Shown in pieces: positions 1-11,774 of a DNA stretch of 64,000 bases. The number at the start of each line of letters is the position of its first letter. Position 1 is the first letter of the stretch. A program made the position numbers and the translations under genes. Source of the stretch: Stropharia rugosoannulata (Eukaryota > Basidiomycota > Agaricomycetes > Agaricales > Strophariaceae); the NCBI GenBank assembly GCA_028532985.1, contig JANCIK010000002.1, forward strand, positions 2,480,001 through 2,544,000. The letters are read 5' to 3'. Below the pieces are notes generated by a model. It worked only from the letters and a program-made list of their open reading frames with translations. It was not told where the DNA came from and ran no database searches.

Positions 1-2838
1 CTCCTTTGCTTTTGAGCCAGGCAAGATGTTGAAGGAACGCGCGAAAAGGGGCAGCGCCTGTTCCCAGACCAGCCATGATGAGAGGTTGTTTAACGTCGGG
101 GGGTAACTGGATATAAAAGTTAATAAGCGTCTATTAGAGCGAATTGAAGTCGACCTTACCTTCATAACACTTGGCTTGATCGATACAGTCACTTTCTGAC
201 CGGTCTTGAGATTGGCGAGGTATCGAGTACACTGACCGTATCGTATAAGACCTGAAGAATATCCCATTGATCAGTATTAAAAACAGCCTACTGAAACGGA
301 ACTGACCATCGGGAGTAGCCCAATCAACAGTAACAACCAAGAGATCTACACGATCTCCAACAACACTTTGAGCACTGGCAATGCTGTAATGGCGCGGCTT
401 GATATCACCGATGAGTTCACAAAGTCTCTCGATACCGGGCCTCGCCGTTGTGTACTTCTTCAAAATGTCGGCGAAGGTAACAGTGTCCTTGTCCGATAGC
501 TTCTTGAAGGTTGAAGACCCCTCAGGAGAGCCGATGAAGCGAAGAGCATATCGATCTACATGACCCGTCGCACTCTCAGCGAGATCGGTGTAGAAAGATT
601 TGGGAGGGCGACCAAACAGGTCGATTTGCTGCTGGAGAGCTTGTAGAACGGTACGAGTGTGCATCTGGGACTCATCAGTGGGAACAGGGATGGTGATGAG
701 TCTATCCGGATCCACGCCGTACCATGCACAGAAGTCAAGCACTTCTTGTTCGTCGTTCCAGCCATGAACACCAAGCGCCTCCCCAATAGCATACTTCAGC
801 CCGGTGTTCGACGTATCAAACTCAAGATGAAACACGTTACGGTCGTATTCCAGGGGAGTGAGTCGTCTGTTGACGGTACAAGTGACGAGGAAGGTAGTGT
901 CAGGGATCTCGGGACGCAGAGCAACGTTGCTTCCAGGATGAGTCTGCAGAGGCGGGGCAAAAACAGAAGGGAATAACAAGTGCTTCGCGGCATCATGCCA
1001 TGAACCGACCCGAGCACCGTTAACTACAGTGTCTCCGCTAGTCTCAACGGCGATTGCATTTATTTCGAAATTCTTTGCAGCAAGTGGGTCAATCGGCGGG
1101 GTAATTGAAGGAACATCTGCTGAGGATGGAATAGTAAGGAAACGGAGATTCGACCATGCGCTAGAATTGAACTGAGAAAAGGGCAAGTCATTTAGGTGAT
1201 CATCAAACGAAGTGTGAGCCAGTTGTAGAACCGTATCCTCAGTCGCCGCTGACCCAAGATATAATCTCAGGAAAACAATTTGCAGAAGAATATTCTGTGC
1301 GGTGAATGTGTCGTGCGGTGAGCCTGCCTTGGTGAGGCCAGCAGCAAGTCCCTTGACGTCTATGGTATACACGGATAACTTCCGCTCACGAATCAACGCA
1401 ACATCGTCTTCAGACAATGTCGCCAGGAGCTCGGCAGGAGTCCATGAGGTGGTGACAACAACGGTTGAGCCTGTCTTGGCGTGCTTAAGCAGGCTGTGAG
1501 TCTTTAAAAGTCCTTGATCAAATATTCCCATGAAGTCGGAGTGACCAGGGCTTCCTACGTCCAATGGTAATAAGAAAGAGACAGGAAGGGTACTATTGAT
1601 GTCTTGTCGAGAAATGAGCAGCCTATTTGCCGTGATTCCACCCGGCTTTGAAAATACGTCATGGTCTATCAGCAGGCGAGCTAGTATGCCTGTTTTCTTC
1701 AAAAACAACCGTTCCAACAGAGCCGGAAGTGTAGCCGTGGGTGCATCCGGTGCCCCAAAAAAGAGTGCTTTTTTGACGTTGCTTGTTGATAGCACCGGTA
1801 GACAGGATCTTACGATACCTTCAACGAAGTGCAAAAATGCACTTGACGTTTCATTAAATTTCTGAGTCTGCGAAGGGACAATCCTGTGCGACTTGACGGC
1901 GAGACATGGTTGTGCGTCCAATAGTCCACCGAAGACGTCAATATAAAGGCTACCCTGCGTGACAGAATTTGGGACTTCGTCAAGTACATGTATCGTCGTA
2001 GCAGTCGAAGGGATAACACTCTTCAAGGACGCTTCGTTCCAAGGTCGTAGAACGTTAACAATAACCACCCCGAGCCCTGTATTATTATCATTTACAGCTG
2101 AGCTGAGAAGGCGAGCTAAAGAGCCATTCAGGAGGATAATGACAGAAGTGGCGGCGTTATCTCCGTGGTATTCGAAAGATTGGTATCCAAATTCACGAAG
2201 GGCTGCTTGAATAGTCGAGGGAGTACCCTTGTATCCTCCATGTGGAGATAGACTATGTCCTATTTCGCGAGCAGCGCTATAGTGATCAAAGAGGTGTATG
2301 ATATGGGAATGGGGAAATCTATAGGTCAAAGCAGCGAAATCGACAATCTGTTGAGGAGTTGAAGATAAAATTACTGCGACACTTTCTGGTACAATTTGCC
2401 ACACAGAAGCAAGGGGAGCAAGGGTAGGTGATAACGCCAAGGTTTCGCCCACAACTGTCACGGTAGGGACTTGCACAACAAGCCGAGCTGCGGTCGTTGC
2501 TGGGGGTAGATATGCAAAAGATGGAACCATCTGGGCGAGGCCAGCAGGCGTGGTATAGGCTGTCAACACGTTATTGGTGAATGTATCCCGACTTGATCCT
2601 TGTGAAAGCCTTCCAATTAGACTGAGCCCTGCCCCAGCCCTAGTTTGCACATCAACGACTTTTGCAGTGGTGTTCGAGTTCTTCGCCCATTCCTTGGTGA
2701 CCGTTCCCAATCCAACTTGCTCTGCGACATCGTAGACATATACTGACGCGCTATTTTCACGTCTCGAAGCAAGGAACTCAACGAGGGTAGAAGCCGGGTT
2801 GTGAGGGTCGTTGAAGGGTGAATTCTCAATGACAATAC
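1..2838 (-). CDS. MET10: Sulfite reductase [NADPH] flavoprotein component, MET10-like (3' end outside window)
   Basis: Alpha subunit of assimilatory sulfite reductase: it passes electrons from NADPH through FAD to the siroheme subunit, which reduces sulfite to sulfide for methionine and cysteine synthesis. Three exons are readable: 292-2838, 160-251 and 1-106. The long exon begins with a pyruvate:ferredoxin-oxidoreductase-like region (visible piece ...VYVYDVAEQVGLGTVTKEW), then a cytochrome-reductase-type FAD domain with the FAD signature PRHYSIAS near 410-390. The second exon reads RYGQCTRYLANLKTG. The third holds the NADPH-binding GLGTGAAPFRAF and runs off the window, so the NADPH domain is incomplete. 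The initiating exon, upstream of the acceptor at 2839, is unresolved: no ATG joins in frame convincingly between 2840 and 3060. The domain order is that of fungal Met10. The 81-bp inverted-repeat element at 3070 lies just 5' of the gene. Confidence 0.93.
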
Positions 2839-3060
2839 CTGTTTTAAGCGGTCAGCAGTGATAGGGGCGATAGAAAGAGGTTCACTAGCCTGAATCTTGC
2901 AGTCCCATAGTATAAGACAGGAACGTACACTCGACGTCGACAGGTTTTCATAGCGATTTACACTAAATATGTTTGTAAAGGATACAAGTGAATGAGCAAT
3001 AAGTGCTAAAGATCGCGTTTGTTGTTCACGTGATTCGCGCTCGGCTTCGAGTCCCAAGTT

Positions 3061-3159
3061 TGTAGTACATAGACCGATGACCGGTCTCTCTATGGGCGGA
3101 GCTCGATACGACGGACTTCAGGCCTCATAGACAGGCCGGTCTTCGGCCTATGTAGTACA
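3061..3159. mobile_element. 81-bp fold-back MITE with 9-bp target site duplication
   Basis: The element spans 3070-3150 and is flanked by identical 9-mers TGTAGTACA at 3061-3069 and 3151-3159. Its left end TAGACCGATGACCGGTCTCT and the reverse complement of its right end, TAGGCCGAAGACCGGCCTGT, form about 25 bp of terminal inverted repeat, leaving little unique centre. The right end closely matches the left end of the larger element at 51202-51812. There is no coding capacity, so this is a non-autonomous element. A 9-bp duplication is typical of Mutator-like (MULE) insertion, but without a transposase the superfamily is inference. It lies in the 5' region of the sulfite reductase gene. Confidence 0.8.
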
Positions 3160-3438
3160 AACTCCTTGCATTCGGAACTTCAGTAACTCCGCATATCTTT
3201 TGAATAGTATCATTAACTACTGCAAGAGTTCCGCAGGGTTATAGTTCAAGGTTATAAGCAGACCTGGTAAAGGTATTCAGCAGAAATTGATTATGCAAAT
3301 GACTGATTCGACAAAGTTAGTCTGCTTGCGTTTGGCTTGCATTTGAAGAAACAGTGATTACAAGAGTGCTTTGTTCAACCAAATTCTAATGAAACCTCCA
3401 TTGATATATGAGAGCTACATGAAGAGTTCAACGCCCAC

Positions 3439-4581
3439 TTATCGCAATGTGTTAAAGAGACGATCTCCCTGAACCAAAGCCTTCAGCTTGTGCGTTGCTC
3501 AGGCAAAGGAATGATCACTGACCGTGTCTCCCAACCCTGGACTGATGATACCTTCTGCAGTCAAATGCTTATCAACTCCAGCTACCCAGACCTATGAAAC
3601 CCGTAATCAGTCTATAACGAGCCTTTTGTCTACATTGCAACAATAATAATGGGAGCTTACCTCCAGCTCAGGATACTCTTCCAGTACATTCTTCAGGCCA
3701 GCTTCAGACGCAAGCACACACAAGAGTTTGATGTTCTTAACTTTCAAACGGTCACGAAGGTGAGCTCACAGTTCGATTTCTTTATCATCACCATTTAGGA
3801 AACACACCATCAATACCCCAGTCAATGATCATGGCCAAGGCCGCCCTTGCAGTTCCCCCTGTCGCAATCAACGGGTCGAGCAGTAGAACCTGATCAACAG
3901 GAGGCGAAGGGGGAAGCTTGGAGTAATCTGTGAAAGACTGTCGATCAGAAATGGATCCTAGACTGGGCCACTGTCATCGTACATTCAACTGGTTGTAAAG
4001 TAACCTTCTCTCGATAGATGCCTAAGTGATACACAGGTGCAGCGCTGAATCATGGCTCTTGTGTTAAATGACTTAAGGCACCAATAGAACTGAACACATA
4101 CGGAAAGAGTTGAAGCTGGAAAATGTACAATAGACATGAGTCAGTTCATTACGAATCTCATCGAGAAACTACCGCACCAGTGCATCTGACATTCCTAGTC
4201 CCGCGCGCAGAATAGGAGTTAACCCAATCCGCGGTTTAATTTTGCTACCAGTGAAAGTAGCTACAGGTGTTTGCTGAAGTAGTAGCAATAACACATAAGA
4301 TTAAGCCTTGAGTATGAGTACTCAGTACACAACGAATCGACAAAAATCGTACTGACACCTTCAAGTGACTCCTCCTCTAGCGTACGGGACGCTTCATATC
4401 CCAAAAGCAGGCTGATAGTTTCTACGCCCTAATGATATGTGGTGAGCAATCATTGTCAATTCACCCCCTGGGCTGATAGCCTTACTGCTCGAAACTCCTT
4501 GGATGAGGTGGATGCTTGCCGGAGTTTCGACAGCTCCGCTTTGACGAGAGGATGGGACAATACGTTCACTCGATTAGACAT
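3439..4581 (-). CDS. FUR1: Uracil phosphoribosyltransferase
   Basis: Pyrimidine salvage enzyme converting uracil and PRPP to UMP. The start at 4581 gives MSNRVNVLSHPLVKAELSKL, the expected UPRT N-terminus. Later exons read GVETISLLLGYEASRTLEEE, KPRIGLTPILRAGLGMSDAL, APVYHLGIYREKVTLQPVE and, around 3830-3900, the PRPP-binding signature LLDPLIATGGTARAALAM. The C-terminus is ...ISPGLGDT, then a 33-bp last exon (3439-3468) reading GDRLFNTLR, rebuilding the conserved PGLGDxGDRxF tail. Without splicing of that last intron the protein would end as TVSDHSFA, so the terminal exon is favoured. The gene has many short introns, and some internal exon borders are approximate. Confidence 0.92.
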
Positions 4582-4876
4582 CTCAAACTAAAGCAATGGT
4601 GATGGAATAGCAGGATGTTCTAGATATCGTTGAAATCGGGATGAACCTGGCACTGGAAGACGTAGCTAGAATATGAGATAAGCGAAAACGGCATATCCTG
4701 ATTTGATCAAATAACTCTTGAATGGTCGTACATACGTAAATGACGCGTGGTGCAAGCGTGGTGTGCTAAGTACCACTTCACATATACACTTAACATACAT
4801 TGTCATATCCGTCAAAAACAGGGTATGTTGCATTGCAAGCCATGAATAGTCATAAGGGCACATACACTTGACACCG
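4582..4876. other. Intergenic region between FUR1 start and RRP8 end
   Basis: About 295 bp upstream of the uracil phosphoribosyltransferase gene and downstream of RRP8. It should hold the FUR1 promoter. I see no convincing coding sequence, repeat or RNA gene in it. Confidence 0.5.
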
Positions 4877-6243
4877 TCACCTTCGTTTATATTCGCAAGG
4901 TTTAAGCAAAGCGCCTTTAGATAGTAGTTTCATCCATTCCTTCTCTGTTTTTGCGGATCTTGGAACCTTAACAAATTTAAAAAGTACAAAATGCGAACTT
5001 ATCGAGTCGTTCTAATGAATAACCTCAGATTGGATTTCACAAAGGGAAGCGATAGGGCGTACCTTCAACTTCAATCGAAATCCCAGAGAACCTAGAAGGT
5101 TTTGAAACGCTTCAGTATCTGTGAATCGACTGGCTACTTCAGCAATGTGCAGCTCTCCCCTATCAAGGCGACATAAGTCAGACACGACCTGTTGTTGATG
5201 ATAATCACTCACCCTGCTTTTAGTATTCTCCATGCTTCACGAATGCAACTGGGCCAGTTGACGCCCATTAAACTGAGAGCACAGACCACGATATCGACGA
5301 CTTGTCCTGCTCCTGTGGATTTAGGCTGACCGCATTCTTCAGATCCTGGAAGCGGTATTTTATGGCAAATATCAGCTTCCACAACGAATTCATTATCCGA
5401 CACCAGGTCAAATGATATTACAGATATGCCCTTTGGCACAAGCGCCTTCGCTAGTGTTGCGTCACCACAGCCTAAGTCTGCGATAACCGTTTTCTTGGGA
5501 TATGTTTCAAACTTGGCCACGAAGTGTTCGACAGGATTAACGGGCCATGAGATAACTTGATGTCGAAATCCGTTGTGATACTGGTACACACGTCCCTTAA
5601 ATCACAAGAACAATTATGGCTGTACTGAGATGCCTACCTCCTCAAAAACTTTGGGATCCGTTTGCATCATTTCATGCGCTTGGTGACTATCTGTTTTGTA
5701 CAGGTTTTCATTGATTATCCTGGGCACATAAAGTCAGTAAAGAGGCTATTACCTAGTGAAAACCCAATACCTGAATCTCGCTCCATCTAGGCTTTCCTTC
5801 ATACTTTTTTGTAGACTTGTCAGGTTGAATTGTGGGGGAGAGCTTGCAATAACGGTCTGCTTCGCAACCTTGAGGGATTTTTTCTTTGAATTAGTTTGAA
5901 CAATCGCGGTTGGATCGTTACTAATTTTGCTGTCGATGGCGGAAGCCTTAGTCTTTTCCGCTTTCCGAGACGACGAAGTGGATTGAATCTTTGTCTCTGC
6001 CGCACCCGCTTTGGAAGCATCCTCCTGATGATGAATCTTTTTACGCCTTTTGCTTTCCGGTACATGAGTTGATGTAGCTTCTGTAGGCGAAGTAACCAAC
6101 TGGGCCATTAGCTTTTCGACATTGACTTCAGCGGACTTCAACTGCTTGTTGCTTGGACGTGTGCGCTTTTTGGACAGACGCTGAGACTCTTCTCGAGCTG
6201 GTGTTGCGCTCACAGACCATCCGGGCACGCCGAACAATGTCAT
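4877..6243 (-). CDS. RRP8: 25S rRNA adenine-N(1) methyltransferase Rrp8
   Basis: Nucleolar SAM-dependent methyltransferase acting on large-subunit rRNA. The ATG at 6243 gives MTLFGVPGWSVS, the conserved short N-terminal motif of the family. A long basic, Ser/Lys-rich low-complexity region follows, then the catalytic domain: FNLTSLQKSMKESLDGARFR, INENLYKTDSHQAHEMMQ, QYHNGFRHQVISWPVNPV, the SAM motif VIADLGCGDATLAKALV, and VDIVVCALSLMGVNWPSCIR. The last intron (GTACGCC...CATTAG) joins GFRLKLK to NDSISSHFVLFKFVK and the end LLKPCEYKRR, which is the hallmark Rrp8 C-terminus. Reading through that intron gives an early stop, so splicing is required. It is divergent from the P-loop ATPase gene at 6754. 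Confidence 0.95.
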
Positions 6244-6753
6244 TTCGACGACGAGATTGAAACAGGTTAAACCAAGTATTAAAGTCTGACTTGGAAAAAG
6301 CTAATTTCAAGGAAGTGCGCACAGGAGCCGGTCCGCTTAAGCCGTTATACGTCCGTTCCGTCGAAGTAAAAAGAGTTTGAACTTGGTTTGAACCTTACCG
6401 GGACTCTGCCGCTTAACTGGGCCACGCTGAATTTACGACTGAAGATAAGATACTTTCTCATATCATGATTATTCCACTCATTAGAGATGGGAAAAATCGT
6501 CTGGCTTCAACAACGTTAAAAGCAGCTTGTGGCTCAAGCAAGGTTCGAGTAATTTTGTCAAACCTCGTGTGAGCGGCATACCGCCAGAGCACCGCTTCTA
6601 GTATCGAAGCACTATCGATTCCGTTAACCAGATCGCTGTGGACCCCGCTCTATGCATATAAGTATACAGCCACTTGGTGTATTTTCGAAAAGCGACCACA
6701 CCACTTGACCACTTTAACCCCATATCTACGAACAACACAGACAGAGCGCTTTC
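6244..6753. promoter_or_regulatory. Shared divergent promoter region, RRP8 / P-loop ATPase
   Basis: 510 bp between two divergent start codons, without coding sequence. An AT-rich TATA-like stretch (CTATGCATATAAGTATACAG) lies at about 6651-6670, upstream of the plus-strand gene. The promoter role is inferred from position only. Confidence 0.4.
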
Positions 6754-8664
6754 ATGCCAGCCAATCAGTCGGTTTGTGCTCTGATGCTGTCTGTCTTCCT
6801 TTTATGAACTAGCAGGCAGGATATTGAGGAACATGGCGATATGGAATGGCAATTGCTTCAAGAATCGGATTCCGACACGGATGATTCCAATGCACACAAT
6901 ATCATCGCTGGCCACGACCTCACCACCGCGCCGCTCATGACACGGGAAGGCTTCCTTTCCGCGGGTCTTGCAAAGGAGTCAACACAATATGGTGTACTTG
7001 GCAAGGTAATTGCATTCCAGTACGTATCAAAGATATCACCATACTCTCATATCTCATTTATGGTCCACTTTGTAGTTCCCAGAGCAAGCGAGAAATACCG
7101 GAGGACAAGCGTCTCTATATTAACACGGTAAGGCCAAATGCATAAATTCTCTAGTATCCTGAGATCTCTTCCTGTGAATAGAACGCTCCTTTCTCCGCCA
7201 TAGTTTGTGGCGTACAAGGTACGGAGGCTGGATTATCTAATATAACTTCTATGTTGATATAAACTGAAAGGATCTGGAAAATCACATACGGTTTCCACAA
7301 TTCTGGAAAATATGCTCATCCCCAATTTCCCTGCTATTGGTTCGTTGTCAAAGCCCCTTTCAGGACTAATCTTGCATTACGGAGAAGGAGGCGTGAACGG
7401 GCTCCCAAGTGAAGCAGCATGGCTATCATCGCCAATTTCCTCGCACATTTCCGGTATTCCTGTCCGGGTTTTTGTATCTCGGTCCTCTTACCAGACAATG
7501 AAGGGCGTGTACGCTCGTTTTAATACCAACAAAATCAGGATCGACCCTTTATATTTCAAGAATTCAGAGTTGGATGCAGCTGCAATGCTGTCTATGATGG
7601 CTGTGGGGTCTTCGGAATCCGCTCCCCTCTATATGCAGATCATACTGGTAAGTCTTGCCTTTGCTGCCATTTTACATTTGAACAATATTTAAGATATGGG
7701 CAGTCAATTTTACGGGACCTTGGGGAAAGCTATACGTATGCAGCCTTTATGGCGCAATTGAACTCTCACAAGCAAAAGTTCAACCCGGGGCAGCTTGCTG
7801 GCCTTGAACAACGACTCACCCTTTTAAATGCCTTCCTTGAACCTGAAGCTAAAAAAGGTGTCAAACCTGCAAAGCGAGGGAACCTTTTTGCCGCTGGACA
7901 GCTGACTTTAATAGACCTATCGGATCCTTTCCTTGATGGCGCTTCTGCATGCGGCTTATTTGAAATTATCGTGAGGCTTTTTGTTCGCGAAAATGTAGGA
8001 ACTGGTAAAGTTTTGGTCGTTGATGAGGCACACAAGGTATGACCCGAGTCAATGCTTATAATGGATATGAATGTTGAATCATTTGTTATTGGTATACAGT
8101 ATCTGTCTCACCAAAGAGCAGCTACTGGTCTTACTGCATCTCTTTTGAACGTTATTCGCCAGCAACGACATTTGGCAATGAGAGTGATAATCAGCACACA
8201 GGGTACGTTGTCACTACCTCTACTAATGTGAAAATTTTACCTAATCTCTTATAAATTAATAGAGCCAACTGTAGTACCATCTGTTCTTCTTGACCTATGC
8301 TCGATCACTGTAATTCACAGATTCTCATCTCCGTCATGGTGGCAGCATTTGATACAACACGTACCAACTGACTTCTCCGGTACCGATGTTTTTGATCAAG
8401 TCGTAAAGCTACAGGTAAAGAAAAATGACATTTCATGAAATCTGGATATCGCTTGATGCTGAATGAGTTCTACAGACAGGTCATGCGATTGTCCTTGCAC
8501 CTTCAGGGCTAGGCCTCTTTGCTGAGAATGGAGATCTTGCTGGTTTAGCTTATCATGACAGTGAGAAGGTTCTTTCTCGGTTCGGACGCCGCTACCTTGT
8601 CATGAAGACACGGAAAAGGGTGACTGCAGATGGAGGGGCGTCCATACTTGTTCTTAATAATTAG
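6754..8664 (+). CDS. HerA-like P-loop ATPase, uncharacterised fungal family
   Basis: Predicted nucleotide-binding protein of unknown role. A small first exon (ATG at 6754, MPANQS) splices to DIEEHGDMEWQLLQ, a Ser/Asp-rich head. Further exons give LYINTNAPFSAIVCGVQ and, across an intron (about 7220-7269), GSGKSHTVSTILENM, so the intron splits the Walker A motif GxxGSGKS. Walker B is KVLVVDEAHKYL around 8005-8105. A downstream segment, MRVIISTQEPTVVPSVLLD, resembles the sensor strand of HerA/FtsK-type ATPases that ends in STQ. The C-terminus is ...GASILVLNN. The family occurs in fungal genomes as a hypothetical protein; assignment to the HerA class rests on motif order only. The first exon is the least certain part. 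Confidence 0.85.
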
Positions 8665-8812
8665 TTCCCCTGCACAGATACAAGTTAGTGATTGTTGAGT
8701 GATTGCAATGTACTGAGCTATACATAAACATTATTCGAGGATCAAAATGCATTCATCCTATGATGCTCCTTGCAACCAATTGGAGCATAACATTTTGCTG
8801 TATTAGGATTGA

Positions 8813-9288
8813 CTAATACACAAACCAAGACTCTGCCTTTGCTCTGTTGATAACGGAGTCCCACTCATCTGAGCCCTTCTCCCATTCCGCTGTGCTTTCA
8901 ATCTCGTTTTTGCCCAGTACTAAATCATTATAAAGGTGCGGGAACACATCTGCTTTGCCAATTTCACCAGGTGCTTTAGATTTAGATTTGGCTCGTCAGA
9001 CGATCATGAACTCATCGCCGATGTGCTCTAAGATAACATACCAGTACCCTTACTATCTTCCCATTTTATATTGCTCTCCACTTTACTGTATTGAATTCTA
9101 AGGATGTATACCCGCTCCGAATGACCGAAGAAACGCTTAAGGGTCCCAGGAACTTGTAATGCGGTGGACAGGTGGATGAAGTTGTCCTTTTTGTCCAAAT
9201 CGCTGACAGGTAAGGCATCTGGAAGCGGCGATGGAGGTGGCTCTGACGAAGGCACAATTTTGTAAATGTAGGTGGGTGTCGTTGACAT
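8813..9288 (-). CDS. DUF952 family small protein
   Basis: The start at 9288 (MSTTPTYIYKIVPSSEPP) is preferred over an in-frame ATG at 9345, because the family begins directly with the YIYKI strand. Exon 1 continues LDKKDNFIHLSTALQVPGTL and FFGHSERVYILRIQYSKV. An intron of about 75 nt leads to GEIGKADVFPHLYNDLVLGK and the end AKAESWFVY. The pattern FIHLSTxxQV...FPHLY is that of DUF952 proteins, which have no established enzymatic function. Length is about 135 residues. It is convergent with the P-loop ATPase gene, about 150 bp away. Confidence 0.88.
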
Positions 9289-9517
9289 AGTGCTAGTTAC
9301 GACAATGTTAAACTTGCGGTTTCGGTTAAACTCAAGAGGGATCAAAGTCGCATCATCTTATATTGTTCTCGGGAACTTGCGCAGTAATTGTGAAGAGATC
9401 AGTTGTCCGAATATCGAGATCGCAACGCGATTGTATAAATTTATGGTGACGATTCAGAGCAGTAACGACGAAAAAATGCATGTGACCATTTTATTCGATG
9501 TACATAGGTAGTATTCG

Positions 9518-11399
9518 CTATACAATGTCGCTGATGGATTTTATACCTTTGGAAACTATCGACCCAAAGCGCTTCCAAATATCCACCGTCTGCCTCTGGA
9601 ACTTCCAAATAATTGAAAATGTATATAAAGCAAGGGCAACAACAAGCAGTAGAATCAAAAATATGATAAACACTGACCATACCGAAACTTTGTGCCAGGT
9701 TGCGGTATCATCGCCGATACCATTCATCACAAACACAATAACAGAGAGGGTGAATAGAAGAATGGCCCATACGAGTAGTACCGGTGGAAGGCTGAGCAAC
9801 ATAGCATGTCCGGAGAGCCCAAGAAATCCATGCCGGACATTGTGCAAATACGTGAACTAGTAATCGTAATCGCAGGTCGTCAATACATAGTACAGGACGA
9901 AATCGTTCCAACAACAAAACATACCGAGTCAGCTGTTGTGGTATTTCCTTGATGCCTCCAAATCGAAAATACCCCAATTATGATACTGCCGAGCGAGGCA
10001 AATGTTGAAATAGTTGCGGCCACCTGAGCACCTTCAGGTATGTTCGGGATAGCAAGGAATCCCACAGTAGCTCTGAAGGTATTTGAATTGGAATAGAACA
10101 GTGGGACCGATAACTTGACTTACGATAATAGTACGGTTGACTGGTGGACGCCTCGAAGTCAAAACATTATCAAGTGTTTATAATAAGGCACCTACAATGA
10201 GTAAAAAGTGCGAATATTCACGAACAAGCCTTTCGACATAGTTTATCCAGTTCTGATTCATATTAGCAAGTCGACCCCGATATTCGCTTGTCAACTACAT
10301 AGTACCACACCCGATTTAGCACTTCACATGAATGTGATAAGCAAAGGTACGAACCTTTATATGTGCCTGGTACGTATGAGGGATTCCAAAGAATAAGAAC
10401 TTAATTATAAAGGAGATCAGAATCATGATAATGGGGTGTGGCAGAGGTCTCGTCAGTGCAGGGTTTCGATTCAGCTTTATGGCGTTCTGGGACTCTTTGT
10501 GGGTATTCTGTCCCCAATTCTCGGCGTCACGGAAGCTACAAACTTCGCGGAGGAGCCACGAAAGGAATATCGTCTTAGCTATAGATTTATCGTTTCGTGG
10601 AACTAGGACAGTATGATTAAAGCATACCTATATGCGTATGTGATACACTTACGTGCTAGCTCTGCAACTATTCGCGATAGTTCTTCGCATTCAGCTTTCG
10701 AGAAAGGGACTCTGCTCCTAGCTCCGGATATCAGGTTATCAGTCTTGTGTGAAGTCAAAATTCGGCCTTCAGATGAGAGAAATGTGACGCACGTAAAACC
10801 ATGTCAGCGCATCTGAGGCGTCTTCAAGAGCTCTAAGAGGAGCAGGAACATGTACTGGATGATTCCATAAATAATTCCAGTAAAGGCGGCGACACCTGTT
10901 CACTGGTTTGTATATACATATATATGTTAAAATCACAAGTTGTTATAGACTATTTTTCCTTACGTCTCTTAGGGTTGAGTGTAAGCGGATTATCACCCTT
11001 GACTTCAGGAAGGTCGTAAGAGGCGACACAATGGATGTGGTTGACTGCGATATTGAATAAACCACAGCTCGAACCGCTTGCGGTGTTATGGCCCATTGAA
11101 ATCTGTACCTCCATTCCAGCAGATAGGTCGGAAAGAGGGTAGGCCGTACATAATTCTTCCGTTATTTTGAGTGTTTCCGGGCGTCGAATGTCCTGGTCGG
11201 TAACAACATGGAGAGATGCATTGTAGAAATATATCCACCCCTGGCTACTATGTTAACATAGGATACTTCTCGGACCATCGCTGTTTTCAATCTTGTGACA
11301 TACTTGGGAATGGACACATATAGTCCAGTCTGACAGGTCTGCTATGCCTGAATCCTTTGTAACAGAAAACACACTCTCTCTTCTAGAGATGTTAAACAT
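9518..11399 (-). CDS. Agaricomycete-type membrane protein with WW-like N-terminus
   Basis: Multi-exon gene. The ATG at 11399 gives MFNISRRESVFSVTKDSGIA and DLSDWTICVHSQ, spliced to GWIYFYNASLHVVTDQDIRR, a WW-domain-like stretch. The next readable segments are AYPLSDLSAGMEVQISMGHN, SGARSRVPFSKAECEELSRI and FLSWLLREVCSFRDAENWGQ. The C-terminal half is hydrophobic: VAATISTFASLGSIIIGVFS, then HAMLLSLPPVLLVWAILLF and VWSVFIIFLILLLVVALALY, giving at least three membrane segments. The gene ends at 9518. The layout resembles a recurrent agaricomycete hypothetical family; no function is known to me. Several internal exon borders between 10100 and 10900 are uncertain. Confidence 0.75.
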
Positions 11400-11774
11400 C
11401 AGTATACCTACTTACTAAAGACAAGTCGAAGTTGCTCACAAAAGTACGCTGATCGTGCTAGATGATGACAGTGAAGAAGGGTTATCGGGCTGCGCTGAAG
11501 TAGTCGAAAGGTGACCAAGGGGGTCCATCGTATGGTTAAAATGAAACATAAAGATAAATATCGTTTAGTGTTTTACTTAAGTCGTGCGAGAGCAGACCAA
11601 GCGCTGGCCAACGCCTTGCTTAAGAGCAGTTCCCATCAACTTACCAACAGGTTACCAACAAGTAGATTCTTCCCATATGCATGTCGGTCTGAAGTACATT
11701 GGACGTTCGCACAGCCACAAAGCACTTGAACAACACGACCGCGTCGTGGCACGCGCTCTTGATCTTGTAACAAA
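11400..11774. promoter_or_regulatory. Divergent promoter region, membrane protein / NSP1
   Basis: 375 bp between two divergent start codons. No coding sequence or repeat is evident. It includes the 5' leader of NSP1, whose ATG follows CTTGTAACAAA. Confidence 0.4.

Noticed and set aside
659..976. Plus-strand open frame of 105 codons
   Set aside because: Lies fully antisense to the conserved FAD-domain exon of the sulfite reductase gene and has no motif; it is a shadow frame.
2617..3057. Minus-strand frame that could be the N-terminus of the sulfite reductase
   Set aside because: It opens on TTG rather than ATG and runs out of frame with the conserved PFOR-like exon. A part may be a true first exon, but I could not join it in phase.
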